DNA from: Crocodylus rhombifer
Taxonomy: Eukaryota; Chordata; Crocodylia; Crocodylidae
Direction: 5' to 3'
Length of the DNA: 64,000 bases
NCBI GenBank assembly: GCA_038503035.1
Contig: JAVSML010000977.1
Span: 553,329-617,328, forward strand
Notes under the pieces: model-generated
Database searches by the model: none
Seen by the model: only the letters and a program-made list of their open reading frames with translations
Told to the model about the DNA's origin: nothing
In this document: piece by piece, positions 1 through 11,250 of the stretch
Layout: each line of letters begins with the position of its first letter
Numbering within the stretch: the stretch's first letter is position 1
Translations under genes and position numbers: made by a program

Positions 1-600
1 GATAGCGCAGGACGATTGAACATGTATGCATGTTTCTTCTTACTGACCTACTTCTTTCTCAGTCTCAAGTTGAGAGAATTTCTGTGAAGGTTAAATCATG
101 CAGTTTGGTTTTGTTCTCTAAGGGTAATTTTTTCCTTAGCTATTTTATTAGCTTTCTTCTACAGCTCATTTTGATTATATCAGTAGTTTTATGTCTAATT
201 GTCCAAGAGGAATTAAAGAACAAAAAGAAAGGGTAGCACTGGAAAATAAACATGCCCTTTCACTGTGAACTAGTTTGTATGAAGAGAGATTAAAAAAGTA
301 AAGTAACAATTACAGGAGATCCTGTTGATGATAACCATAGCTTTAGTTCCCAACAGTCCACAGCAAATGTGAAAATATTATAATAGTTGGCAAGAATGAA
401 AATCTGAAAGGTGCCTGTGATAGTGCAAACCCCTTTTGTTAAGAATGAGAGAGTGAATTCTGACATAAGGGTATACTGCATAATTAGTTATCTAAAGTGC
501 TCTGTAAAACTACCTGTTGAAAAGCTGTTTGATTAGCTGAATTTGTTGGGATAAGTGAAATGATTACAAATTACTTAAGAGTAGAGGTACAATATTGCAT
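1..600. other. Intergenic A+T-rich sequence, no gene recognised
   Basis: This stretch has only short chance open frames (up to about 68 codons) with no recognisable domain, splice context or codon bias. I see no repeat family that I can name. It is most simply single-copy intergenic DNA or very old decayed repeat. Confidence 0.5.
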
Positions 601-1203
601 TGAATAAGCTTGAAAGAGAACTCTATACCAACTCAAGAGCCAGGAGCAGCGAGGAGAAGAGGGATCCAGGCACACATGTGTCCTGCACGCACGTGTGCCC
701 CCTTACCCGACCCGAGGCGGATGCAGCAGCAGCGGAGCCAGCAGTGGGGGCAGCATCAGCTGATCCCCCTAAGGTAAGTGGGCAGAGGGACCAGACACAG
801 CTGAGCTGGATCCAGAGGGGAAGCCCCCCGGATCCCTCTTAGCTGAGCTGGTAGGGAGCCACACTCCCGAGCTGTGCTGCGCAAACAGGCGCGCTCTACA
901 AGAGAGCGTTGGTGTTTGCATGCCAGCAGGTAAGCAGGAAGGGCCAGGAGGGAGACTCCTGCTAGGGCAGGGCGAAGGCACTGCACTAAGCTATAAACAA
1001 ACAGCAACTCCTACTATGGTGTCGACGCGGTGTGTTGCCAGGTCCCCTGCCTGGGGGGTGCAGCCTACCCAGGGCTTGTCTGAGGCCTCCACCCAGACAG
1101 AGCCCATGGGGGAGCTGGTGTCTCCCCACCCCCTGGCCTGCGGGGGTTGCCCAGCAAGGCTCTGGGGGGACAGGGAGTGGGGACCCCCACACCTGTCCTG
1201 CAG

Positions 1204-2061
1204 GCGCCCGGCTTAGGGCCCTGGAGGCGGAGGTGAGGGAGCTCCAGGAGGAGGTTAGCAGGATGAGGGGAATCAGGGAGGCAGACTGAAATTGATGGCT
1301 ATTTCCTTTCCCTGCAGGGCCACACACCCAAGGAAGAAGCACCTCGGGAGGTGCCCTCCACTGCAGAGTGGCAGACAGTCACCTCCAGAGCCAGGGCTGC
1401 TCGCAACACAGCAGCACTAGTTTCTCCAGTCTGGCTAGAGAACAGGTACGAGGCCCTGGCAACACTTGAGGAGAAGGAAGGAGAGGAGGCAACCGGAGAG
1501 GAGGCAACTCTGCACTCTCCACACTCTGAACAGGCCGAAGGAGCTAAGCAGTCCCGGAGGAGAAAGTATTGAGTGATCATCATAGGCGACTCCATCCTGC
1601 AAGGTACAGAGGGCCCCATCTGTTGCCAGGGCCACTCAACACACGAGATCTACTACCTACCCAGAGCAAAGATTCAAGACGTGATGGGGATGATCCAGGC
1701 CATGATCCAGCCCACCGATTACTACCCCATGGTCCTAATCCATGTGGGTACTAAAGATGAGGCCAGTAGAAGCCCTGATCGCCTGATGGCAGACTACCAC
1801 GCTCTGGGGGATGTGCTGAAGGAGGTAGGCGCACAGGTGGTTTTCTCTTCTGTCCTACCAGTGAGCAGATGTGGAAGGTGGCATGAGATGTGCATCACAG
1901 AGACCAACTGGCAGCTTCGGGAATGGTGTCCTGAGGCGGGCTTTGGCTTCCTTGACAATGACCCACACATCATGACGAGAGACGTGCTCAGATGGGATGG
2001 GCTTCACTTTTCAACTAAAGGTAAGCCTGTGCTCTCTTCTAGGTTGGCGGATCTCCTCTAG
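1204..2061 (+). pseudogene. CR1 ORF1 remnant: coiled coil plus SGNH esterase-like domain
   Basis: Translation near 1204-1289 gives a heptad-like stretch (LEAEVRELQEEVSRM), a short coiled coil as expected for CR1 ORF1. After a frame change the frame at 1351-1572 ends in a TGA. The same frame then resumes at 1573 with IIIGDSILQG, the GDS block of SGNH hydrolases. Near its end it has DVLRWDGLHFS, the matching DxxH block. The TGA at 1570-1572 probably arose from a CGA arginine codon by CpG decay, because the frame is open on both sides. In intact CR1 elements this protein binds RNA and carries a lipid-esterase-like domain of uncertain role. The frame ends at the TAG at 2059-2061. Confidence 0.85.
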
Positions 2062-2228
2062 CGGGCTTTAAACTAGGCTTATCGGGGGAAGGGGAAGACA
2101 AGGGAGGAGGAAGCCTTGGACCGCTAAACCAAGCAGCACTCGCAAGTACATCCCAGCCTAGACTGACAAGCGGAACATGTACACAGGTAAGCAACAGGGG
2201 CCAGGGCAATGCTGAGATTAGGGGGCCA

Positions 2229-5057
2229 GTGCACACATCCACAAGAGGCCTCAAATGCCTCTACACAAATGCTCGTAGTATGGGAAACAAGCAGGAGGAA
2301 CTTACCCTCCTGCTAGCCGACACCAACCCAGACATAGTGGGACTCACTAAAACGTGGTGGGACCCAACGCATGACTGGACAGTGAATATCAAGGGCTATA
2401 GGCTGTACAGGAGGGACAGGGAGGAAAGGCGGGGGTGTGACGCTTTACCTTAGGGAGGAATACACATCCTCATCAAGTAGCGCAGAGGCAGAGGAGGGGC
2501 ACTCTGAAGTGCTGTGGGTTAGAATACAAGGCAGTCAAGAGGAAAGAGACTTAATGGTGGGGGTCTACTACCGACCAGCCAACCAAGGGGAAGAGCTAGA
2601 CCGGGAATTCTTAGGTCAGCTCATGGAGGTAGTTAGGTCAAAGGATGTGGTCATCATGGGTGACCTGAACTTTCCAGACATCTGCTGGGAAGAGCAGTCA
2701 GCCAGGTCTGACTGCTCACGTAGGTTCTTAGCCCAAATGTAGGACCTCCATCTAACCCAGGAGGTGCACAACCCCACCAGGGGAGATGCCTTGTTGGACC
2801 TGGTGAGGGGCTGAGGGTGCTCGACCACCTGGGTGACAGTGATCATCGCCTGCTGGAATTCACTATCCAGCGCAAGGTGGCAAAGGCCTGCAGCAAGGCA
2901 GCAGCCCTAGATTTCAGGAGGGCAAACTTCAATGAGCTAAGGAGAATAGTCGGGGAAGCACTGAGGTCCCGGAGGGGAGGGGAGCCAGGTGTCCAAGAAG
3001 AGTGATCGCTCCATAAGGAGACGATCCTCCAAGCCCAAAGGGAGGTAATCCCAACATGGATCAAAGGGGGCAGGAGGGCGCAAAAGCCCCCATGGCTCAC
3101 CAGAAGCATGCAGGAATGTCTCCTAGCTAAAAGGGAGGCGCACACCCAATGGCAGGGAGGCGCCATCACCAGGGAGGACTATACTGCGGTTGCTCGGGGC
3201 TGCAGGGGGGCAGTCAGGAAGGCCAAGGCGGAGATGGAACTGGGACTAGCTTCCCAGACCAAGGACAAAAAGAAGTCCTTTTTTAAATACATAGGGGCAA
3301 AAAGAAGGTACTGGGTAATGTGGAGCCCCTGCAGGACACGCTAGGAAATGTGATTGTCACACCAGATGACAATGCCAACATATTTAACGACTTCTTTGCC
3401 TCAATTTTCCTAAGCAGGGACCAGATCAGCCCCCCACTCGGACCCCCTCAGGCCCCAGGGGAGGCGCATCTAGGCCAAGGGTCAGGGAGGATCTAGTCAA
3501 GGAACTTCTGGAGGGACTGGATGTATTTAAATCAGCTGGTCCAGACAATCTCCACCCTAGAGTGCTGAGGGAATTAGCTGAGGCCTTACGGGGCCCCTGG
3601 TATGATTGTACGAGCACTTGTGGTGCTCTGGTGTGGTGCCAGAAGACTGGAAGAGGGCCAATGTGGTTCCCATCTTCAAAAAGGGGAGGAAGGAGGACCC
3701 GGGGATCTATTGGCCAATTAGTCTTACCTCGATCCTGGGTAAGCTTTTTGAGAGAATTATTCTGGCACATGTCCACGAGGGGCCAGTAGGGGAGATTATG
3801 CTTAGAGGCAACGAACATGGGTTCATTAGTGGCAGGTCCTGTCAGACCAACCTGGTGGCCTTCTACGACCAGGTCACCAAATCCTTAGATGCAGGGGTAA
3901 CAGTGGACATAGTCTTTCTGGACTTTTGAAAGGCCTTCAACACTGTCTCTCACCCTGTTCTCATCAAGAAACTGGGGGACTGTGGTGTCAACAACTACAT
4001 AGTCAAATGGGTCACCAAATGGCTGGAGGGTCGCACCCAGAGAGTGGTGGTGGATGGGTCATTTTCAACCTGGAGGGATGTGGGCTGTGGGGTTCCTCAG
4101 GGCTCGGTCCTTGGGCCTGCACTGTTCAACATTATCAGTGACTTGGACGAGGGGGTAAATAGCACCCTGTTCATATTTGCTTATGACATTAAGATGTGGG
4201 GGGATGTGGGCATGCTAGAAGGGAGGAATAGGCTGTAATCAGACCTAGACAGGTTACAGGAGTGGGCAGATGAGAATAGGACTGGATTCAACACTGAGAA
4301 GTGCAAGGTGATGCACCTGGGGAGGAAGAACCAGCAGCATACCTACAGGCTGGGGAACTCCATTCTCGTCAGTGCAGAGGCAGAAAAGGATCTTGGAATT
4401 ACCACTGGTGCCAAGATGAACATGGGCCAGCAGTGTGGGGATGCGGTCAGGAAGGTCAACCGTACCTTGTCATGCATCCACAGATGCATCTTAAGCAGGT
4501 CCAAAGAGGTAATCCTCCCCCTCTATGCGGCACCGGTCAGGCCGCAGCTGGAGTACTGTGTCCAGTTCTGGGTGCCGCACTTCAGGAGGGATGTGGACAA
4601 CATGGAGAGGGTCCCAAGGAGGGCCACCCACATGATCAGGGGTCAGCAGGGCAGGCCCTATGAGGAGAGGCTACAGGACCTGAACCTGTTCAGCCTCCAC
4701 AAGAAAAGGCTGAGGGGGGATCTAGTGGCCTGTTACTAACTAGGCAGAGGGGACCAGCAAGCATTGGGGAAGTCCCTGTTCCCCCGAGCAGTACCAGGAG
4801 TGACTAGGAATAACAGTCACAAGCTGGCAGAGGGTAAATTCAGATTAGACATCAGGAGGCGCTACTTCACTGTCAGGGTGGCTAGGATCTGGAACCAACT
4901 TCCAAGAGAAGTGGTGCTGGCTCCTACCCTGGGGGTCTTCAAGACAAGGCTTGACAATCACTTTGCTGGGGTCATTGACTCCAGTACTCTTTCCTGCCAT
5001 GGCAGGGGGTCGGGCTTGATGATCTGCTCAGGTCCCTTCCGACCCTACAAACTATGA
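2229..5057 (+). pseudogene. CR1 ORF2 remnant: endonuclease and reverse transcriptase
   Basis: The apurinic-type endonuclease is visible as LKCLYTNARSMGNKQEEL (near 2247), VVIMGDLNFPDICWEE (near 2650) and LGDSDHRLLEF (near 2829). The linker has FRRANFNELRRIVGEALRS. The reverse transcriptase shows EDWKRANVVPIFKKG (near 3640), an EHGFISGRSCQTNL block, VFLDF then a stop then KAFNTVSH (3925-3950), and GVPQGSVLGPALFNII (near 4090). The catalytic FADD box reads FAYD near 4177. The C-terminal part has ARIWNQLPREVV and RLDNHFAGVID. At least four frame changes or stops, plus loss of the first active-site aspartate, mean it cannot make active enzyme. Intact ORF2 nicks DNA and copies CR1 RNA at the target. 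Confidence 0.92.
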
Positions 5058-5065
5058 AACTAGGA

Positions 5066-5420
5066 AACTGTTACAAGGTACAGTAATCTATCAGTCTTAA
5101 GAAGTTAAATGTGGTACTGTATTAAATATAACTCAAGGAAAACAGCTTGTTACGTAGCATCAGCAATTACAAGCTAGTAAGAAAAATACCATGTCATTTG
5201 GTTAACTGAGGCTCAGGTTAACCAATGATATACTACTGTAGCTCTACTTCTGACTAGGTCATCTCTGAACTGTATGAACAGGTAAGTGATATTTCAACAG
5301 ATACCCAAGAGTAAATTTCCCACTTAATATTATGATGCCTAAGCAAAGAGATCCATGGAAAAAATTAGAGGCCTTTCCTACCAGACTCAGTACATGATGG
5401 GAGATATTTCTCAGAGGTAT
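5066..5420. other. A+T-rich spacer between two CR1 copies
   Basis: About 350 bases of A+T-rich sequence separate the 3' end of the + strand CR1 from the next CR1 on the - strand. I see no open frame or repeat that I can name. Confidence 0.5.
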
Positions 5421-5424
5421 TATA

Positions 5425-6042
5425 GATTCATAGATTGTAAGGCTGGAAGGGACCTTGGAAGATCATCAGGTCCAGCCCCCTGCACCAAGCAGGAAAGACA
5501 ACTGGGGTTAGGTGACCCCAGCAAGGTCCTTGGCCCAGTGGAAAACCAAGGCAAAGTAGTCGTTCAGGAGTTAAGTTTTCTCCTGAGTGGCAGTGACTAG
5601 CTGTCCTGAGTTGTTGAGCAATGGTCCCACTCCCATTCATTTTCCTCCAATTCCCTACATACCTAAAGAAAGACTTCTTGTCCTTGATTCCTGTTGCTCA
5701 TTTTAATTCAGTCACTGCCTTAGCTTTTCTAATCTGATCCCTACAAGTGTGGGCCATAGTTATATAGTCCTCTTTGGGGGCTGTCCCTAGCTCCCACTGA
5801 GTATATTCCCAGCCCTTTTGCTACATTTTCTCCACATGGGAATGGACTTCCTTTGTGCTTCAAGGATCATGTCCTTTAGGAAGGACCACTCTTCATGCAC
5901 ACCTTTCACATTTTGTCCCTGGCTCCTCAGCACATTCCCTCCTAACGACCTAAGGTTGTTGAAGTTTGCATTTTTTAAGTCCAAAACTTCAAGCCCGCTC
6001 TCCGATTTGTCTGCCTTGCGATGGTTCTTTTTTATGAAAGAA
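5425..6042 (-). mobile_element. CR1 fragment, internally deleted (linker joined to 3' tail)
   Basis: Read on the - strand, 6040-5640 encodes an endonuclease-RT linker (NANFNNLRSLGGNVLRSQG, then WSFLKDMILEAQRKSIP). It is collinear with the linker of the upstream CR1 (NFNELRRIVGEALRS and its continuation). Below about 5560 the sequence jumps to the CR1 3' terminus: on the + strand this is the reversed tail ATAGATTCATAGATTGTAAG then GGAAGGGACCTTGGAAGATC. The RT domain, roughly 1.5 kb in a complete copy, is absent. This is a deletion or template-jump product and is non-coding now. Confidence 0.8.
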
Positions 6043-6106
6043 CAACAATGAAATAAATAAGCAGGGCTAATGTTTCTGAGGCTTAAACTGTGTACTCCCT
6101 CAGACC

Positions 6107-6340
6107 GGATAATGCAAGGGTAGGTAACCCCTGGCATAGGTGCCACTGTGTGATAAGTGAAGGCATTTTGTTTGGCATCCACACCTTGGGGTGGATGGCA
6201 GGAAAGGGGCTGTAGCTGTGCTGCCACAACAAGGATTGGCTTCCTTGCCATCGGCCCCTGGCACGCCAACATCTTACAAATCAAAGTTGTAGGTGTTTTT
6301 GGCACTCTGCCCAAAAATATTGCTGACCCCTGGGATAGTT
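6107..6340. mobile_element. Short hAT-type MITE with 8-bp target duplication
   Basis: The body is 6115-6332 (218 bp). The left end is CAAGGGTAGGTAACC and the right end is ATTGCTGACCCCTG, which is an imperfect terminal inverted repeat. The flanks GGATAATG (6107-6114) and GGATAGTT (6333-6340) match at 6 of 8 positions, as expected of an aged 8-bp hAT target duplication. It has no coding capacity. The element at 21941 has similar ends. Confidence 0.75.
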
Positions 6341-7640
6341 CCTTCTTTCCCTTCTGCCTCCTTAGATACTGAAGGGTCCTAGTTCTCTTTTCTCCTATGC
6401 AGCTACTAATACCGCCAGTTAATTCTGATAATTTCTCTAAAACAGTTGCTTGCTGTCAATGCAAAAACCTTTGACATATTGGAAACTGAAAATATGGTGT
6501 TAGCACAAAGTTGTATTTAATATTAAAAAAAAACAAACCCAAGAAAGTACAATGCAGCTTTATGCTGAATGTACTCAAGCCTACTGTTTAAATTAGAGCA
6601 AAGCTGTCACAAACTTTGCTATAGTAGAATGCCACAAAATTTAGGAACGTTTTGCAGAGTTAAGGTTTAGCTTGCTGAAAATTGCACAAGGCTTTTATTG
6701 TATGTACCATGTGGTACAGATTGCAAGAGTCCACGTTTAAAAAGACTTATTAATTCATACTCACAAGAGATCTCTTTTTGAAAATGCACTCTGCATTCTG
6801 GTGTATTCCAAAATGTATTTTTTAATGAATTTTTGCACCTTGGTGCATTTCAAAGGCAAAAAAAATAATCTCCCCCCAAAGCCAAACCAAATCAAAACAG
6901 TACAAAACAACTCTTCTGAAGTATTTCTGAGTCCAAGGGCCAAAAGTAACCTTTGACACAGATAATTTAACTGTAATAACAGAGAAGTTAACTCCTTCAG
7001 ATGCAATCAATCTATCACTTCCTTAAACTTGGTGGTAGATTTCTGAAAGAGAGAGCCTGCTCAAGTATGCCAGTACCATGAGATTTTGTTGACATCAGAG
7101 AAGAGAGGTTTGCTTTGAATGGTTTGGCTCCTTCCTGTCAAAAAGACTGCAGAGTATTTGCCTATCCATGTTATAGGTTTCCTTTGGAGTTCTAGTCTGA
7201 AGGAATCAGTTTACAGTCTGTTCAATCAGTTTACAGAGTCCTTCGAGAAATGCTATAGCAGTTTGGGTTGTGGCGCCATCATTCTGACCATGACATGACT
7301 GCTTTGTGTTTCTCTCATTGGATCAGGTTTGTGCAGTGTTAACTTCCTGATGTTGGGTTTTTGGGAGATAAGGAAAAATAAGAGCAGGCAGATGCTATAT
7401 TCAGATAAAGTGGGTGTTGTGCTTCTTGATTTGAGGAAGGCCTCTAAAGAGTATGGTGATCTGAGATGCCTGTCCTTATTATTGTGGAAATGTGCCTACT
7501 GCTCTTCGAGATTCATAGTTGAGAGTTACTTCTGGTTCTTCAAGTCCAAGATAATTCTTCTTTTTCCCCCTTTGTATTTAATATGATGCTTGTGACCATT
7601 TCTCTTAAACATGGACTGTCCCAGCCTTTGTGACCATCAA
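6341..7640. other. Intergenic A+T-rich sequence
   Basis: A+T-rich with homopolymer runs and no coding signal. Open frames of 60-85 codons on both strands lack any recognisable motif. No repeat family is identified. Confidence 0.5.
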
Positions 7641-7725
7641 CTATCTCACAGGGATTCTGTGAGGATCATTTTATTAATGTGTGTAATGCCTTAGATATTA
7701 TACTGATGGGTCCCATAAGAAAGCC
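7641..7725 (+). repeat. MIR/CORE-SINE 3' segment
   Basis: The stretch CTCACAGGGATTCTGTGAGG followed by ATTTTATTAATGTGTGTAATGCC resembles the conserved 3' part of MIR-type SINEs, which typically reads CTCACAGGGTTGTTGTGAGG and then an AATGTTTGTAAAGCGC block. The tRNA-like head is not visible, so this is a truncated ancient copy. The assignment is from remembered consensus. Confidence 0.55.
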
Positions 7726-8054
7726 TGCATAATCAAATGAAATAAATAAAATCGAAATGACCTCTACATGAAACTACTGGCTTCACTGCACTTTGCTTCA
7801 GCTGAAGCTTCCATCTGCTAGCTCAGCAGTTGGCTGTAAGGAGTACTTTACACTGTAGACCCTAGTGCCTTTCAGCTCATTCTGGCTGCCATTCAAGATG
7901 CTAATGATCTATAAAACCTCTATGAGATTTGAATCTTTGCCACCTCTCTCTCAGTGCACAATTACAGTAGTTATGATCTGCTGAGCTGATCTTGCCAACA
8001 GGTCTTACACCCTAGGACATTTTCAGTAGAGGGCTCAACTCTACAAATTACTTC
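7726..8054. other. Intergenic sequence
   Basis: Unremarkable sequence between the MIR segment and the next hAT element. I see nothing to annotate in it. Confidence 0.5.
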
Positions 8055-8357
8055 CCCTAAAGCAGTAGTTCTCAACCTTTTTAGATGCAAGGGCACACAT
8101 CATTAGATTCACGGCACCCCTCAGAAATACTGGCTCATCATTTTAAATCTTCTTGACTCCAGGAAAAAAAAAGTAATTATTTTGTTGCAAAGAGCTCAGA
8201 AAGACCACAACAAGGAAATGGTTTAAACATTGTTTAAAATCTCTGGCTTTATCTTGTGAATCATCTTTGTATACCTAACAGTATATTATTGTACAGCACC
8301 CAGTGGTACCCTTGAAAGGATCTCAGGGCACCCTGGTTGAGAATCACTGCCCAAAAT
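8055..8357. mobile_element. hAT-type MITE, CAGTRGTTCTCAACC family
   Basis: The body is 8063-8349 (287 bp). The ends are CAGTAGTTCTCAACC and GGTTGAGAATCACTG, inverted repeats matching at 13 of 15 positions. The flanks CCCTAAAG (8055-8062) and CCCAAAAT (8350-8357) are a 6 of 8 target duplication. Internal text such as GCACCCCTCAGAAA and CTTGAAAGGATCTC recurs in the copies at 10860 and 12761, so these three belong to one family. It is non-coding. Confidence 0.85.
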
Positions 8358-9899
8358 AATCATATACAGCCTAAATTGAGACTTCAGGGTATGATTGAAG
8401 GCCAGTCATTTACTAAAGCTTTTGCCAGTGTGAAAAGGAAGATGGAGCTTGCTTATATTTTAGTCTTTGTCTTAAGACGATTTTTATCTGGGTTATTATT
8501 GGCTTAATATATGTTTATGCATTCAAGCCAATTTTAAAGGTACGTTTTTTAAATTGGAAAACAATACAGTAAACATTGGGCCTTGCTGTTCCCTGTTTCA
8601 ACAGTATCTATGACAACACTGTAAGAACACTTTGACCGAGCAGATGGGTGGCTGCATAGCTAAAAGTGATTTGTCAATATCATAAAAGCCCTTTTATAAA
8701 GGGAGTTCTTCAGACTCTTAACAAGGGCAACTATAATATGGTTTCAGCACTAAGGAAATGTTCAAAAACAATATACTGATCTGGAAACCTTTTGAAAATT
8801 AATGGAAATTGTGTTCTTAATAAACTGTATGTTTAAATATTCCATTTTTATTTTTATATGTATGTTGCGTTGCTTTTTGCATTCCATTGCTTATAATACT
8901 GTCTTGGAAACTTGAGCATCATGTTTCCCTCATATGTCTGGTAATCTTCCTTTTTTTAAAAAATCTCCCTGTTTGGTGTAGCTGGTACTACTAAGGGTAT
9001 CTTTAGCCAATTGAATTTATCTATGGTCTTGTCTTATTCTAATATCAAGACATTTGTGTGTGCATGCATCAGCATCACTTGATGACAGTAGATTTAGGGA
9101 TCTACACCAACCTTGATTTTTGTAGTGTCCAATCTGTGCATGCATATAGTGCAGAGGGCACCCACAGCTATGGTCCTGACCCAAAGCTGCCCAACCCAAG
9201 GACAAATTAAAGGGCACAAGGGTACCCCTAATTCACATTTCTGGCTTGAGGTCAGAGGGATCTTACAACAATGAATCTCTAATCTACTGTGCCTCCTCAC
9301 CTCTATACCCTTCCCCTGGTCAACCTTTGAGTCGCTCCTGCCATCTGCTTGTGTATGAACATGGGCTGCAGCTGATGTAGGAAGTAGAGTGGGTGCATTC
9401 ATTAATTATCACTAGGGCATAGAATAGAAAATATTTTTTATAAAGAATATGCAGTAAAAACTTCAGGCAAGTTTGTAACCTCAAATCTAATTAAAATAAG
9501 GGAAGTTGCAAAGCTATGCTGCTCAAGAAACATAGCAGACAAAGAACTATGATTCTGAGAATTTCTATGTGGACCCTGGTCGTCTTCCTCCCTGTCCTTC
9601 CCCCCTGGAGAGAGAGCTGCCAACAGAACAGCTGGTCCCTTTCTACTGGTCAGCATGTCCATGTGGTGGAAACAAGGCTCACTCTATGCTGGCCCTTGGA
9701 CTTGTCTACCCACTCCCCAGTCACAGAAACTGGGGGATCAGCAACTGTAAATGTTTTACCCCCTGTGCTGTGAGATCTAGGTAAGCTGTGTAGGCTGGTA
9801 AGGCAACACTCTGCTCCCTCATGTAGACACATTGGGCAAACTGGACAAAGATCAAGCTTGTCCATAAACAGTTACACATCTGCAAAACTGTTTGTGGAT
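8358..9899. other. Intergenic sequence, no gene
   Basis: Mixed A+T-rich DNA. The ORF-like stretches near 9094-9402 and 9438-9865 overlap on both strands with no domain, and I regard them as chance. No repeat family is identified. Confidence 0.5.
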
Positions 9900-9975
9900 A
9901 GGGTGACCATATGTCCTGTTTTCACCAGGGCAGTCCTGTCTTAAACATCTGTTCCAGGCCTCCTGTCAGTTTGGT
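9900..9975 (+). repeat. Possible interspersed DNA-transposon end (AGGGTGACCATATGTCC)
   Basis: AGGGTGACCATATGTCCTG and the following CAGGGCAGTCCTGT resemble a terminal motif (AGGGTGACCAGATGTCCCG) that I recall from amniote repeats. No matching opposite end or target duplication was found, so only a fragment is proposed. A run of C follows at about 10022-10033. Confidence 0.35.
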
Positions 9976-10740
9976 TAAACTGATGCTTTTCATTGCATAA
10001 AACAATATTTATTCTTTATTAACCCCCCCCCCCAAAATGAAACTAAACAACATAAACCCCCTCTACTTTATTTTTTCCTGAAGATTAGACACAAAATCAC
10101 AGGAAAAATAAACATTCCAGGCCAGAAACATTGTTTATACAGTTGCTTATGGGTAAGAACTCTGTGTAGTAATCAGTGGCTCAATCCTGCAACCCTTAAA
10201 ATCAATGACATTTTTGTGATTTACTTGAATAGCACCAGGTTCAGGACCTACTTTTTCAATATACATTATCTATATTTTTAACTATCTAAGCAACAAATGT
10301 GTTATGTAAACCATAAAACTGAGTTAATTGTTTTAGTGAACAGAATGAAGCTATCTGCTGTTTTACAGGTTGGTATAGTTGGGTGAAAGGCATGCTGTGT
10401 AGTTAGGTGCCTTTGCTAAACTAAAAAAGAAGATAGCATTTTTGTCGCTTTAAAATAGTTTATATTTTTCCCCTTTCTTGAAGATAAAACTGCTTTTTTA
10501 GGTTATTTCTTAGCAGTTGAAATAAGAGGAAGGACGCTTTTGTGGTTAATGTGTGGTTATCACTCTGAAAAGTGACAATAAGATGACAAGCTCAGGTTTT
10601 GTTTGTGTGGAAGTGAGAGAGAATATTGGAGATGGTCAGCTGAGAAGTAAAAATTGAATTTTTTTTCTAATTGTCAGCCATGCAAGCTTGAAGTAGGAAA
10701 ATCAGCCTATGTTGTTGGCATGTGTCTTGCCAACAAAGAA
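9976..10740. other. Intergenic A+T-rich sequence
   Basis: A+T-rich non-coding DNA with a poly-C run at about 10022-10033. I see no gene or named repeat. Confidence 0.5.
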
Positions 10741-11250
10741 AATTGGAGCTTAGAACTGGAAAAATGGGTATAAGGGACCCCAGGAGGTCATCTAGTCCAA
10801 CTTCCCACACAAGGCAGGATCATCCCTTTCTGAGGCAGATCAGCTACATTTGTCTAAACCAGTGGTTCTCAACTTTTTTAGATTCAAGACACCCCTCACT
10901 AGACACAATATACCGCTCAGAAAATGTAGCTCTTAGTTTTCACTTGTTTTTCTGACTACAGAAAAAAATAGAGCAGTTTTTTTCTGTTGCAAAGAATTCA
11001 GACCACAATGGATCAAAATATTTTTAACACTATGAATTCCTATTTGAAATCTCTGTGAATATCTCGTGAATCGTGTGCAAGCTTAGCAGCATGGACATTG
11101 CCTGGCACTCTGCAACACTTTTAAAAGGATCTTAAGGCAACCCAGTGTGTCACGGTGCACTGGCTGAGAATCACTGGTTTGACCTGCTCTTAAAAACTTC
11201 TAGTGGTGGAGATGCCACAACTTCCCTCAATAACCATTCTGTTGATTAAC
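10741..11250 (-). mobile_element. CR1 3' fragment interrupted by a hAT element
   Basis: The + strand text AAAAATGGGTATAAGGGACC, CAGGAGGTCATCTAGTCCAA and AAGGCAGGATCATCCCTTTC is the reversed CR1 3' region. It breaks off at 10859 and resumes at about 11177-11250 with ACCTGCTCTTAAAAACTTC and GTGGTGGAGATGCCACAACT, the next CR1 segment in order. The interruption is the hAT element at 10860-11176. There is no coding capacity. Confidence 0.82.
10852..11184. mobile_element. hAT-type MITE nested in CR1
   Basis: The body is 10860-11176 (317 bp), with ends CAGTGGTTCTCAAC and GCTGAGAATCACTG. The flanks GTCTAAAC (10852-10859) and GTTTGACC (11177-11184) agree at 5 of 8 positions. In CR1 the uninterrupted text runs GTCTAAACCTGCTC, which fits the insertion. 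It is the same family as the elements at 8063 and 12761. Confidence 0.83.

Larger units (their letters stand above)
642..5065 (+). mobile_element. Nearly full-length CR1 LINE (degenerate)
   Basis: A CR1-type non-LTR retrotransposon of about 4.4 kb. In order it shows a GC-rich 5' region, an ORF1 with coiled coil and esterase-like domain, an ORF2 with endonuclease and reverse transcriptase, and the CR1 3' end. The 3' end reads GGGTCGGGCTTGATGATCTG, then CCTTCCGACCCTACAAACTATG and a short repeat of AACTATGAAACTAGGAAACT type. The 5' boundary is inferred from where the GC-rich sequence begins. Several in-frame stops and frame changes make it non-autonomous now. CR1 abundance is typical of crocodilians, turtles and birds. 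It lies about 8 kb upstream of the BMPR2-like promoter with no sign that it shares transcripts with it. Confidence 0.93.

Noticed and set aside
30..236. 68-codon frame at the left edge
   Set aside because: It is hydrophobic and A+T-rich, with no start context, domain or splice context.
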